Source: Berghia stephanieae
Taxonomy: Eukaryota > Mollusca > Gastropoda > Nudibranchia > Aeolidiidae
DNA: 64,000 nucleotides
Assembly: GCA_034508935.3 (NCBI GenBank)
Contig: CM067442.1
Location: forward strand, 131,997,171 to 132,061,170
Direction of reading: 5' to 3'
In this document: piece by piece, positions 23,820-35,777 of the stretch
Position numbering within the stretch: position 1 is the first letter of the stretch
Layout: each line of letters begins with the position of its first letter
Translations under genes and position numbers: made by a program
Notes under the pieces: model-generated
Seen by the model: the letters and a program-made list of their open reading frames with translations, nothing else
What the model was told of the DNA's origin: nothing
The model's database searches: none

Positions 23820-24480
23820 AGCAAGTGGGCAGAAAGATTTTATGCAAAATGCCAAACTAGGCGTGAAAAATACCAAATATTCTGGAAAAAATACTAGTGG
23901 TTGTGTCCCAAAACAGTTAATATATCAAGTGATATTTAACACAAGATGAAAGTAAATAGTGATCAAATGTCAAATCCAGCTCTTTTAAAAAAAATATTTT
24001 ACAGCAAATGGATCAATTAAATTTCTTTTGTTACTTTGATCTGAAAACGTCAAACTGGCAATTCGACTTTTTATTTTCAACCAGGAAGAAAGTTGTTAAT
24101 CATCAAATCTGTTCATAGTCCACCAACCATTTAAATTTTCATTACCAACCTACCTGTTAACTTTATTGATCATCTCTTTGTTTCTATAATTTGCTCATTC
24201 TGGCCACAATTTTGGGGACGACCGGGAATAATTTTTATGTCGCGGACGAATTCCTAGGCCATGGTGTTGTTCGCCCCAAAGCCCAAAACCCACACCTGTT
24301 ATTTTCCTGTCTGCTCCGCACAAGACAATACAATTTAGTATCACACGTCCACAAAACTAGATCCAACAACATATTTTTATTCGAATCAGAGATGAAAATA
24401 ACCTACCAAAACAAGGAAGCAAAAATGGTGGAAATATGTTTAGCTCACACTCATATATGAATTTAAAATATTCCGATAGC
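23820..24480. other. Nothing recognised
   Basis: AT-rich sequence of mixed composition. Short open frames show no protein-like pattern. Confidence 0.4.
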
Positions 24481-24578
24481 GGTGTGGATAGGCAGCTCAG
24501 TGGGTAAGGCCACCTTTCATTTTACTCCTTTTAGCTGCACAGATTCGACCCAGTCGCGACCGCCCCCCCCCCCCCACT

Positions 24579-24610
<32 letters not shown>
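24481..24610 (+). mobile_element. tRNA-like SINE head with C and T tracts
   Basis: GGCAGCTCAGTGGGTAAGG resembles an A box and GATTCGACCC a B box, 45 bases apart. C and T homopolymers follow. It matches none of the other families here. Confidence 0.45.
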
Positions 24611-24615
<5 letters not shown>

Positions 24616-24777
24616 CTTTCTTTCTTCCCAATTGATTTTCATTGTTTTCACTTTTGTTCCGAGTTCCGAGCAAGAGTTTTTTTTTAATCAGTTGAATTTT
24701 TTATTTCTCCGATAATATTATTTCATTATTTAATTTGCTCTAGATCTATTATTGTTTTTTTTTGTTTTGTTTTGGTC

Positions 24778-25145
<368 letters not shown>

Positions 25146-25571
25146 TAACACTATTCCCTGCTCCGAGGGAAATCTCTCTCTTTTTTTTTTTATATATATT
25201 TTGACCTAAACCATAGAGTTTTTTGTTTGCTAAACCTTTATGTAAATGTTCCGTTTCTGAGCATGAATTTCTTAAATTGTTTTTATTTTTAAAACAATTA
25301 TTGTTTTTATTTTTAAAACAATTATTGTTTTGTTTTTTCTCCTCTATCTGACCATTTGGTCGCTCTCTGAATATTTCTGTTTGTTTGCTTTTTAATTATT
25401 TATTCTTTTAAGACACTATTTGAGATCGGAGTGGGGACGAATATATTTGCTAGAAACTAGAAAAAAACAAGAGAGAGAGAGAGAGAGAGTTTAATAATAA
25501 AAAAAAGAGGTGGGGGAGGATGGATGGGACATTTATCCCTTTCAACGTACTGTAAAAAGAAGACGATATTT

Positions 25572-25678
25572 AAAAAAAAAAAAAAGTGACGTTACCAGGA
25601 TTCGAACCCACAACGTCGATTATGGTCAAACTTCCAGGGCAGACGACTAAACCATTCGGCCATGACACCCACTTCGAA
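25572..25678 (-). mobile_element. tRNA-like sequence (class II type), probably a SINE head
   Basis: On the minus strand: TGGCCGAATGGTTTAGTCGT (A box of tRNA-Ser/Leu type) and GTGGGTTCGAATCCTGGTAA (B box), followed by a T run. The acceptor arms pair poorly, so a working tRNA gene is unlikely. Confidence 0.55.
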
Positions 25679-25839
25679 GTCGACGCATATTATGTATATG
25701 TAGTAAGAACTGATTTTAATGTTGGTTAATTTTATGTTTTTATAGATATTTTATTAACTTTCCTTATTTCTATGTGCATCTGGAAACATTCCATATTCTG
25801 GAATGTGGATGATTGTTTAAAAGAGCGGAGTTTCAAATA

Positions 25840-25935
25840 TGCGTCTGGGGATAATGAAAATTCGTTATCCCCAGACAGGTGTCTGGGGATAACAAATTTT
25901 TATTATCCCCAGACAGGTGTCTGGGGATAATCACA
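25840..25935 (+). repeat. Palindrome cluster, right
   Basis: The same three-part design as at 21086-21200: one half-site and two full palindromes of TATCCCCAGACA and its complement. Read in reverse complement it follows the left cluster almost base for base, including the AATAAAAATT linker and a GCTGTnATTAT flank. Confidence 0.88.
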
Positions 25936-26284
25936 GCGTTTCAACAAGGGTCAGTGTTGTTAGTGTTCGAGCAGTCGAGCAGCTGTGTTTTGTTTTATAA
26001 ACGATGTTTTCAGCACAGAAGATTTAGAAATGCTACATTAGCTCATTTAGGTATATTATAGACTTGTTCGTATGTAAGGAATATTATGTTCAAGCTTGCC
26101 TCACTCATATAATCTTATCCAAAAAAAATCATCATATCGAACAATTCTATGAATTAAATGACAAAAATCAACCATTTTAAGGATTGATATCCAAAAGTTC
26201 AAGAAATCTCTTGTTTGAGGTTTTATTTGTAACAAAATCAACAGTGCACATTTATTGACTCTTGAAACGTTTATAGGTGTCCAG

Positions 26285-26431
26285 CCAATCGAAAGGAAAT
26301 GATAAAACTGAGTTGTCCAATCAGCTTGAAGGAGAGAAAAGATAAACAAAATCAGCACTGAAATCCGATGATAGTTACTTCATACACTTGTTCATAAATT
26401 AATGTGAAGGTAAATAATTGTACGCTTCGAA
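26285..26431 (+). promoter_or_regulatory. Possible CDC20 promoter: paired CCAAT boxes and a CHR-like site
   Basis: CCAAT lies at 26285-26289 and 26317-26321, 32 bp apart, the spacing known for NF-Y boxes in G2/M promoters. TTCGAA, a known CHR variant, is at 26426-26431. The next + strand gene is CDC20, a classic G2/M gene. It starts 5.5 kb away beyond a LINE, so a 5' UTR intron would be needed. Motifs this short can arise by chance. Confidence 0.25.
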
Positions 26432-26861
26432 CTAAATTTGTTTATAGTACCAGTCTGACTAATTCATATTGTGTAGGTATCCTGTTTGCGAGTCATCCCG
26501 ACGAGTTTTAATTTTATTTTCACAAGACTGAAAATGCCAGCCCTGACTCGTTGCTGAGGACGCTCTGCTCTTCTGCTGACCAACGCTCTTCTGTCTGAAT
26601 ATAATCAGGGTCCATAGTCATAGTAATGACAACAAAATGAAAAACCTATCAAGGTTTTCAATGTTCGCAATCCACCAATGCACAATAAGTTACGAATATT
26701 TATCTTGCTCTGTCCGAGTACGGGGTCAGTGGAGTGGGGAGAGTGAGAGTCCACCAGATGATACCTGGATACCTCTGTATAGAGCTTTTAGACTTGGTGT
26801 AGTCTCCTTCGCTCCTCCTCATCTATTAATGATTGGACCAATTTTTATAATTGAACTTGTT

Positions 26862-29670
26862 TCCTAGGGTGTTGCTTATCTCCAACTCTGCTTTGAATTT
26901 ATTCAAATTTTTTGCTGATACTGTGGTTTCTTGTAGTTTATTCCAGTTATTTACAATTCTAGATGAAAAAAAGTTCCTTCTTTCATTTGTTTTAAAACGT
27001 TCTTTTTTCAGTTTCTTGCTGTTTCCTCGTGTCTGAATGTTCTTGTTTGGTTTAAGGAATCCTGCCTCTACCCTGTCTATTCCCTTTACTATTTTTTTGT
27101 TTGGATCATATCTCCCCTTCTTCTCCTGTAATCTTAGGTCGGAGATTTAATTCTTTCAATCTCTCACAGTATGTTGTGTCTTTCAGGTGTGTGATAAGTT
27201 TTGTTGCTCTCCTTTGCACTCTTTCCAAACAGTCTTTGTCTCCCTCAAACTTCGGATACCATATGCAGTTAGCATATTCCAGCTTTGATCTAACCATAGT
27301 CTTGTAGATGGTAGTCATGTGTTTTGTTTTCAGATTCTTGAAATTTCTTTTCACTATTCCGAGTGTTTTACTAGCCTTAGATTGAACATCTTTAATTTGC
27401 TTCTTGAAGTTTAGCTTCCTATCAATAAATACTCCTAGGTCTTTTTCCCATTGGATTTCTGCAGGGGTTTTTTTTTCATTATATAGTTTGCTTCTCTGTT
27501 GTTTTTTCCAAGGTGAAGAACTGCACATTTATCTACATTGAACTCCATCTGCCAGATTTCGGACCATTCTTCAAGCTTTTTCAAATCTTGTTGTAAGGTG
27601 TTTCTTTCTTCTTCTGTATTAGCTACTCCATAGAGCTTAGTATCATCGGCAAAGATTTTACATTTAGATGATAGATTGTCTGGCAAGTCATTGATATAAA
27701 TCAGGAAGAGAACTGGTCCCAGTACACTTCCTTGTGGAACTCCACTTGTTACCAGTCTCTCTGTTGATGCTGTTCCATTCACTATCACTTTTTGTCTTCT
27801 ATCTTTGAGGAAATCTCGGACCCATTTGACTGTCTGATCATTAATTTGATACTGTTCCAATTTCTTGATTAGGCGCCAGTGTGGAACTTTGTCAAATGCC
27901 TTTCTGAAGTCGAGGTATATGACATCTAAATTGTTGCCTAATTCCAGGTCTCTCGTCCAGTCATCCATTGTTTCAAGTAGGTTTGTTACTGTAGACCTTC
28001 CCGCCATGAAACCATGTTGATCTTTGCTGAATAGTTTGTTCTTGGTCATATGATCAACCATTTCTTCTCTAATCAGCTGTTCCATGAGCTTGCAGACGAC
28101 AGATGTCAGGCTCACTGGTCTGTAGTTTTCTGGATTTTTTTCTGTCTCCCTTCTTGAATATGGCTGTGACGTTAGCTTCTTTCCATTCCCTTGGTAGTCT
28201 TCCTTCTTTCATCGACTGGTTAAATATCTTGGTTAGGGGTTCTACTAGCTGCTCTGCTAAGTTTTTTAGGATGTAAGGATGAAGTTTGTCAGGTCCAGGT
28301 GATTTACTCTCCTTTAGGTTTTGTAGTCTCTTCATTACTCTCTCTTCAGTAATCGGCCATTGTGTAGTATCTATATTACTTCTTTTAGCAATATCTGGCA
28401 AGTTTTTCTGGTTCTCCACTGTAAAGACACTTGCAAAGAAGAGATTTAGCACCTCTGCCTTGTCTTCATCTTCAGATGCCCAAGTGCCATCTTCTTTTTT
28501 TATGTCACAGGTTCCCTGTCTTGTCTTCATTTTACTGTTTACATAACTCCAGAATACTTTAGGATTTTCTTTCGTTTCCTCTGCTATCTTGTTCTCATAC
28601 TTTTGATGCGCTTGTCGGACTATTTTAGTAGTTGCGTTTCTCACTCTTTTGTATTTGTCCCAATCCTCTTCCTTTTTGCTTCTAGAGTATCTTCTATTTA
28701 CTGCCTTCTTCTTCCGTAATGCCTCTCTCACTTCCTGCGTCATCCAAGGTTGATTTCTTCTCCCAACCCGGTTCCCTCTGCTTTTCGGGATGTTTTTCTC
28801 GAAGCATTGGTTAAGTACTCTGGTAAATCTACTCCAGTTGTTTCCTACGGTGTCCTCGATTAGTATTTCCTCCCATTTGATATGCCCCAGTTCCTCTTTC
28901 ATACTCTCTAGATCAGCCTTCCTATATCTGAGTGTCAGTTTTTCATCTACAGTCTCTGATGTCGCCCTCAGTTTTAGGAATATGGTCGCATGGTCGCTTT
29001 TTCCCAGTGGGTGGCTCAATCTTAGGTCGATTATGTCATTTTCTTCCTCCATCAATATCAAATCCAATACGTTGGGCTTTTGGTTTTTTCTCTGTCTCGT
29101 GGGTTCTTTTATTATCTGTTGTAGGTAGCAATCTTCAATGGTTTCTATGAAACTTTCCTCCAGGCTTCCCTCTTTTGGTTCGTCCATCCCTTTCCACTCC
29201 AGTTCCGGCATGTTGAAGTCTCCCATAATAATTATCTCTGAATGCTTTTTTTGTGATGCTCTCCTTATCATCTCCAACATTCTCTCATTATTTTCTCCTG
29301 TGCTATTTGGGCTCCGATAAATCACTCCTACTAGTATCTGACTTTGTCCAGTTACTCCAATCGAGCACCAAGCGCTCTCCCTAAAGTCGTGATCTGTGAG
29401 TTCCTCTATGGGGTTAACCTTGAGGTTCTCTCTCACCAATAAGTATACTCCTCTGCCGGAAGTTTCAAAATCTCTGCTAGCTATTATAGTGTATCCCTCA
29501 ATACCTAACTCTGCTATGGTTGGGTGTGTTGTTGCATTCTTTGGCTTAGCTTCTGTTATTGCTATCACATCAGGATCTTCTTCTTCTGCCATAGCCTTTA
29601 GCTCCTCTCTCTTATTCATCACACTGTCTGCGTTCGTGTACATGAACTTCAGGGTATTTTTCATATTCAC
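26862..29670 (-). pseudogene. LINE ORF2: endonuclease and reverse transcriptase, frame broken
   Basis: The N-terminal endonuclease shows YTNADSVMNKREEL, ITEAKP and GDFNMPELEW. The reverse transcriptase shows SPGPDKLHPYILK, NYRPVSLTSVVCK, YLDFRKAFDKVPH, SGVPQGSVLGPVLFLIYIND and the catalytic FADDTKLY. The tail has MVRSKLEYANCIWYP and RIVNNWNKL, both usual in CR1. The frame shifts near 28136-28142 (A run before NYRPVS), near 27468-27476 (A run before PAEIQW) and near 27138 (extra C in GACCTAAG). Each needs a one-base change, so protein from this copy would be truncated if the sequence is right. Confidence 0.85.
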
Positions 29671-29784
29671 GTGCTGCCCCTCCTTATCATTTACTGGTAC
29701 TTCTCTTTTTTGAATTTTCTTGTTGTCTTCGAGTCCTTGCTCAGAAACATTTTGGGCAATTGGACTGACACGTTTCCAATATAG

Positions 29785-30777
29785 TCATTCCTCATCCCAG
29801 TCCCAGTCATTTCCTCCAACATCGCTGTCTCTCTTTCTTATTTGTTCACTAAACTTTTCCCTGAAAATGACCCTTTTCTTATATATGACTACATCTTCCC
29901 CTGCTTCTCGTCTTCTCTTCAGCTCCTCTCTTAACTCCTTGGCCTGCTCTCTTTGCATAATTGTTTGGTCAGCTCCAATATACACCTTCTGTAAGCATTC
30001 CCGTTTATGGTCTTTCAACTGTTTGCTGTTCCTAAGAGCAGTGTTACGCTGATCCGTTGACATCAGACTTATTTTCATGGGTCTTGGTCTATCTTCTCTT
30101 CTGCCCAATCTGATCACTTGCTCTATAGGGTTGAGGCTGTCTTTGTTTCCATGAACCTGCAACTCTTTGAGTACCATTTGGGCTTTTCTTATATCTTCCT
30201 TGTTGTCGCCATCTTTAGCTTCTGGTATGCCATACATAATTACATTCTTCACTCTCTTAGCCCTTTCATTTCTCTCCTCTTCTAGTTCCAGGTTCTTTTT
30301 CACCATTGCCTGCTTCTTCTCCTCAGTTTCATTGATTTTCCTCATTTCATTTATATCTTGTCTTACTCTATCTGACTTTTCTTCTGTACTTCTCTTGAGT
30401 CTCACCTTAATCTCACTCGCCTCAGACATAGGGTAGGCCTCTATCTCATCCTTTGCTGTTGATTTCACTATTTCTATCATCTCCTCTGTGAATTCACCTT
30501 TTTGAATGATATTCACACTTTTATCTACGTCTTCTACTTTTTTCCTGAGTTTATCTACTTCCTTTTCAAGCTGCATGAAATTGCCCAAGAACTTTGAGGC
30601 CACTTTGTTGCAGGACTTAGAGCAGTAGTAATGCAGCAGCGGACATTCTTTTTCTGAGTCTTTCTTCAACAGTTGATAGGTGTCATCATGATAGTGATGG
30701 ATAAGGATATGGAATAGGATAGAAGGTCTAGTGATAGAAGTGTGTGTAAGATGGAGAGTCAGAATCGGAAGAGTCAA
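29785..30777 (-). CDS. LINE ORF1 protein
   Basis: About 330 residues with no break. A cysteine/histidine patch (CPLLHYYCSKSC) near residue 46 may be the rest of a zinc finger. A long charged coiled coil follows (LEKEVDKLRKKVEDV onward). Residues about 178-285 hold NVIMYGIPEAKDGD, like the RNA-binding domain of ORF1 proteins in L1 and invertebrate CR1-like elements, where it coats the element's RNA. It ends 114 bases before ORF2. The true start may lie further up, because the first 40 residues look non-conserved. Confidence 0.7.
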   Translation of the reverse strand: MTLPILTLHLTHTSITRPSILFHILIHHYHDDTYQLLKKDSEKECPLLHYYCSKSCNKVASKFLGNFMQLEKEVDKLRKKVEDVDKSVNIIQKGEFTEEMIEIVKSTAKDEIEAYPMSEASEIKVRLKRSTEEKSDRVRQDINEMRKINETEEKKQAMVKKNLELEEERNERAKRVKNVIMYGIPEAKDGDNKEDIRKAQMVLKELQVHGNKDSLNPIEQVIRLGRREDRPRPMKISLMSTDQRNTALRNSKQLKDHKRECLQKVYIGADQTIMQREQAKELREELKRRREAGEDVVIYKKRVIFREKFSEQIRKRDSDVGGNDWDWDEE

Positions 30778-30830
30778 GTCTCAGTGAGAAATAACTCGGA
30801 ATCTCAAACCGTAGTCTAGCCGGGGGTAAC

Positions 30831-31215
30831 TACACCTTGATACTGATACTGTCCATGAGATTCTTGGGATCCTTCTGTACTGTACCAAAGAACAAATGCA
30901 TCTCTTTTCCATTTCCATGTACTTTTGTAAATTAAAATCACAGTCACAGGATTGACTTTCATGTCATTGACTGACAACTCCTGAAGGTAAGGCCGTACCC
31001 AATCAGCGATCATCGACAGTGAATGATCCAAGTGTGTCCCATTTGAATTGGTGTTCTGCAATGCGTATTCCTTGGTCCCACTCTCTCTCTTTAAAAAAAA
31101 ATATATATTAATGGCAGATGCTCCTACTCCTAAATTGAAAGTTCGCCTTTTTTGCAGATGGCACAATTGCCTACTTGATAATAAAATCACAAGAATCACG
31201 CCTTGGGAATAGAGG
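30831..31215 (-). other. Open frame of unknown nature
   Basis: A minus-strand frame of 135 codons with protein-like composition (DHSLSMIADWVRPYLQEL, VILIYKSTWKWKRDAF). I do not recognise it. It lies between the LINE 5' end and an older LINE scrap, so it may be transposon 5' sequence or a lost exon. Confidence 0.25.
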
Positions 31216-31700
31216 CACTGCATGGAGTTTCATCCAGAGAAATGCAGTGTAATTTCCATCTCTTGAGAGCAATCTTCAAGAATTACATGCGATTACAAGC
31301 TACACAACCACACTTTATAGCACATAAAACATAAGCCAAATATTTGGGAATAACTATAAAATTAAAATCCGATTTAAAATGGGATGAGCACACTACAACA
31401 ACATCACAACAAAAGGAACTAGGACCCTGGGTTTCTTTCAAAGTTATTTAAAAATTAAAGATGAAATAAAATCATTAGCTTACAAGTCATTAGAAAATTG
31501 GACCACAAATTGAATACGATGCACTGTTTGGGACCCACACACAAAACACCTTGTTGATAGTCTGGAGGCAGTACAGAGATGAGCTGATCATCTTGTAACG
31601 GGCGAGAAATTATGAGAAAACATCAAGTGTGAGCAGCATGATTGTAGACTTGACATTGTACAGACAGGATTCAGGATGCATCAATCTTATTGCAAAATAT
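31215..31700 (+). pseudogene. Degenerate LINE reverse-transcriptase tail
   Basis: Across several broken frames it keeps the order seen after the polymerase core in L2/Jockey-type LINEs: MEFHPEKCSVI, KYLGITIK, SLAYKSL, PQIEYDALFGTHTQ, LEAVQR and QSYCKIF. Stops and frame shifts are many, so it is much older than the CR1-like copy beside it. Confidence 0.6.
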
Positions 31701-31906
31701 TTTCACTGCATGATCTAATAGTTAATAGACTCAGTTATTTTACAAGCAATGTTCAGTCAATGGGCTAGAATATCTTTTTGGTAAAAATTTGAGTGGGCTG
31801 TCAGAAATTAACACTGTGTTGTAATCTTTAAATTAAATAAAATATTTATAATTCAATAAGTTCAAATTTCTTTACTTTTCTTTCTCTGTGAATTTATTTA
31901 CTAAAG

Positions 31907-34900
31907 ATGGCAGAGCTCTATAACCTGGAGAATGCAGTGAATGGTGCATTACGTTTGGATGCTCCACTGCCACATGAAAGGCCAATGGGCAGATTAACAA
32001 CAGCAAAACATGAGGTTGTGAATGCTTCCTATAATCTGTCAATGAATACAAGTAATGTTTCCTCTAAAACACCTAATACAAAGAACAAGTCGATGAATGG
32101 TGGAACAACTCCCTCAAATAAGAAGACCCCAAGCTCAGCAGGTTGGTAAATATTTCATTTGAATTAAATGTTTAATTTAGAAATGACCAACATGCAGATA
32201 TGGGGGCAGAGTGGCTCAGAGGTACGGTCTTTGCTTCGTACCCAAAATGTACCAAGTTCGATTACCCACCTCGTTGGGTGGCCTTGAGCAAGTCACTTTG
32301 CGGCTGACACCTGGGTTATTCCAGTCTTCCTTTGGAATAGACCCTAAAGACTTATTTCCTCTTGGGGATGAATAAAGGAAATTTTATTTTATTTTTTAAT
32401 CTGAAAGGATTAAAAACATCGTAAATAATTACAATAGATAGTAGAGAGTTCAGTGATACAGTGTCCCATTTTATTCTTGTAACCAAAGTCAAGTATTGCT
32501 GAACATGGTCATTGACCAGATGGGTCGCAATGAACTCTAAAAAAACTAAAAACTAGCCCCGGCCCACGTCCCCTAGTTAAGGCAATTTACTTTACATGCA
32601 TTTCCCCACTCAATATCCACATGTGAAAATGAATGACGTTTAGTAGTGGCAAACTTTGTAATTATTGAAGATGCCCGACGTGTAGTTTTTACTGTGTATT
32701 GAATTGACAATGAGTTCCACATCACCTGTTGAGAGGGAGAGAGAGAGAGAGAGAAGGGGGATGGGTGGATTTAAGCATTGTGAAGTGCTCAATCTTTGAG
32801 AATGCACAATATGAACTTTTCAATGAATACTTATTAAGGGTAAATTGATAAGTATTGGGCCTCCTCCTACTTGGACAGAAATCATCTAGAATAATTTGAT
32901 GTTTTATGGAATGTGATTAAATTTTGTTTGTCAGTTATTTTCAGATAAGTGTCCTGCTTTGCAAGAAGATAGTTTGAAAAATAAATGAGAAATGTCTTGA
33001 TTGATTTTAAAAATTCCTCGTATATTTAGGAAGGAAAAGAACGCCAGGTGCAAGAGGTTCAAAGACTCCCTCTTCAGCTGATCGATTCATACCCAACCGA
33101 AATACAACATCATTTGAACTTGCACATTTTATGGTAAATTAAAAAAATATATATATATATTTATTATTACACCAAATGATATATTAAAAAAAAACCAACT
33201 TAATAGCAATAGTAAATTATTTTTCAGAGCATCAATTTACACAAAAATGCCGGTTTAAGCTTTTTTTTGCTAGCCTCTCTTTATCCAGCAGTTGTATACT
33301 TATGATAGGGTTATCTAATATATTAGATTATTTAGATATATAAGAAAAGAAAAAAAAATTGTATCAGTTCTCATTTTCTGTATCAGGCAAAACTCTATGT
33401 CTTAAGAGTATCTGAATCATGTAAATCATTTTAAAAAATAAAATATTTCTTCCTTATTATTTGATGTGGCAACACAGTTTATTCCAGGGTTTCTCTTGCC
33501 TTTTCTGTCCTTCACAACCATAAAGCAATAAGCTTTTTGGTTGAGAGCCAGAGTTTATTTCAGTTTCTGTTGCTTTAAACAGTCAGGAAAAACCCCTGCC
33601 CACATCCCTGTCTCTTTGTCTGAGAATTGTGTTTACTGTCATTTGCACCAGTTGAGACCCCTATCCCCTTTATTGTTATTTTTCTGTGGTAAGCTAAGTG
33701 ATAGTGTATAATAAGTCAGTCATTCACGTTTGTTTTTTCTAATGAACGAACTCAAAATCAAGAGTAACAATTTTGTTTTCGATCAATGCTTCTGTTACTA
33801 AGAATAATTTTTATTGATTTCCTGGCAGCTTACACAGAGCAAGCAGAGCGAGGAGGAATTTGCCAAAATGAGTCCATCTCAACAAGAGTACAAAAGGATC
33901 ATGAATGAAAATCTCAATGGAGATCTCCTCCAGTCAAGAATTCTCTCCTTCAAAGAACGCCCTCCTCAGGCCCCAGGAAGTAAAATGAATTGATCATTTG
34001 TACTTTTCTTTTAAAATGTTTTCAGTAGCGTTCTTGGTATCAAACTAATTGTTTCAAATTCAAAGAGACTGGAGCATAGTCTGTTTGCTCACTTGGTGTT
34101 ATCATTAAGACGAACTTGGATTAGAATTAAAAACAGGAATTGTTTTTCCAATAACTTTTAAATATAATCAGTAGCTGAAGCCATTGAGACATCAGCTATT
34201 TATATCCATAGATTTGTTTAGACACAATACATACATATACAATTGTTTTATGGTTGCTTAGTTGTTTGTTTTTTCATTCAGATAAGGATATTTTTTCAAA
34301 TCAAAATTTTAGGACACACCAGTAATTTGTGGAAATATTATTAATATATAATATTATATTATATATATATATATAATATAATATATATATATATATATAA
34401 TATATATATAAATATATATTTATATTATTGATTATATAAATCAAATTTCTATTACTACACTTCTCATCAAATCCAAGGCATTTTAATGTGAATATTTACA
34501 TAAATAAGTATTGGAAATCATGCTCATTGGGTTGATGCAAAAAAATCTTCTCTAAATTTTGTATTTGATGGCAATGTTTTAGTAAGTCCTGAGTAACATA
34601 TAAAGCTTGTGTGAAGCCAGATATATAGTCAAATTGTTAGAACACTCACCATATTGAATTAAATTCGACTTGTTGAAAAGAAAATTCAATAAATTTCATT
34701 GTTTACATAAATATTCCAGTCGTAACTTTTATTTAACAATTTGATTTTAATTTTTTTTCTTTTATTTAGTGCAAAAAATCTAATAAATTTCATAGTATTC
34801 ATTAATATTTCCCAACATGCATTTTAATTGTTTCCAACCTTAATTTTTATGTTATTTTTTAATTAATTAAATTTTTTTTCTGTTTAAGATGCAAACAACA

Positions 34901-35745
34901 TGCGTGTCTTGTACAGTACAGGTAAAATGTATAACAGTAACAAAAAGACAACGAGATACATACCACAAGTACCAGAAAGAATTCTTGATGCACCGGACAT
35001 TTTGGACGATTTTTGTGAGTTGATGTTTCTGATATGCTTCATGCTTATCTTTATCCAGGGAGATAAAAAAAAACCCCAACAAAACCTGCTCAAAAGATTT
35101 GGTCTTTCATAGATCTATTATATATATATTGTGTTATGTGAATAAACTTGCTTAATGGTCTATTTAGTATCATTCAATTTAAATATGTAAATTTTCTTCA
35201 CCCTTATTGGTTTTCTTTTCATTTTAATGTACATGAACTTTATAACAGCAGTTTTGTGTAATTACTTTTGTTTTGTCTTCATTAAAATAATCATAATTAC
35301 AAATCTTTATCTGGATGAATTTCCTTTCATTTTCGACCATGTGTTTTTAAGATTTTGAAATAGTAAAAGCTTCAGTTTCTTAGGGGTTTTGTTTGTTTGT
35401 TTGTTTTTGTTTTTTGTTTTTTTGTCTCATTCACTTTTAACATTTTTTGTTGTCAGATCTGCGTTTGATTGATTGGTCCAAACAGAATATTCTTGCTGTA
35501 GCATTGGGCAATGCCGTTTATCTTTGGAATGCTAGCGACGGGAGTATCACACCCTTGACGGAAATGGAAGGAGAAGATTATATCAGTTGTGTTAACTGGA
35601 CAGCAGACGGCAATCATTTGGCATTAGGAGTTTCTTCTGGCAATGTAGAGGTCGGCCATATTTGTTGCTCTCATAACAGAATTAAAATTATCAATTTTTT
35701 GGGGGTTTTTTTCTAGATTTAGTTTATATATTTTTATTAATCAAC

Positions 35746-35777
<32 letters not shown>

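Larger units (their letters stand above)
26690..30830 (-). mobile_element. CR1-like LINE, nearly full length
   Basis: An autonomous non-LTR retrotransposon of about 4.1 kb with ORF1 (29785-30777) and ORF2 (about 26860-29670) in the usual order. ORF2 carries an APE endonuclease, a reverse transcriptase and a C-terminal tail. Three single-base frame breaks interrupt ORF2, two of them in homopolymer runs. The otherwise clean reading frames suggest a fairly young copy or sequencing indels. It lies upstream of CDC20 in the opposite direction. The exact ends are uncertain, as no target duplication was found. Confidence 0.88.

Noticed and set aside
21191-23949. A family of 65-120 residue open frames (for example HGRSTLSPARRSCR) repeated on both strands
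   Set aside because: They are translations of the tRNA-like SINE head and its flank, repeated with the 399-bp unit. There is no codon pattern and no start context.
25572-25678. A working tRNA gene on the minus strand
   Set aside because: A and B boxes are good, but the acceptor stem pairs poorly and a T run follows at once. A SINE head or relic is more likely.
29720-30436. Plus-strand frames opposite LINE ORF1
   Set aside because: They mirror the minus-strand ORF1 and show no protein-family pattern.
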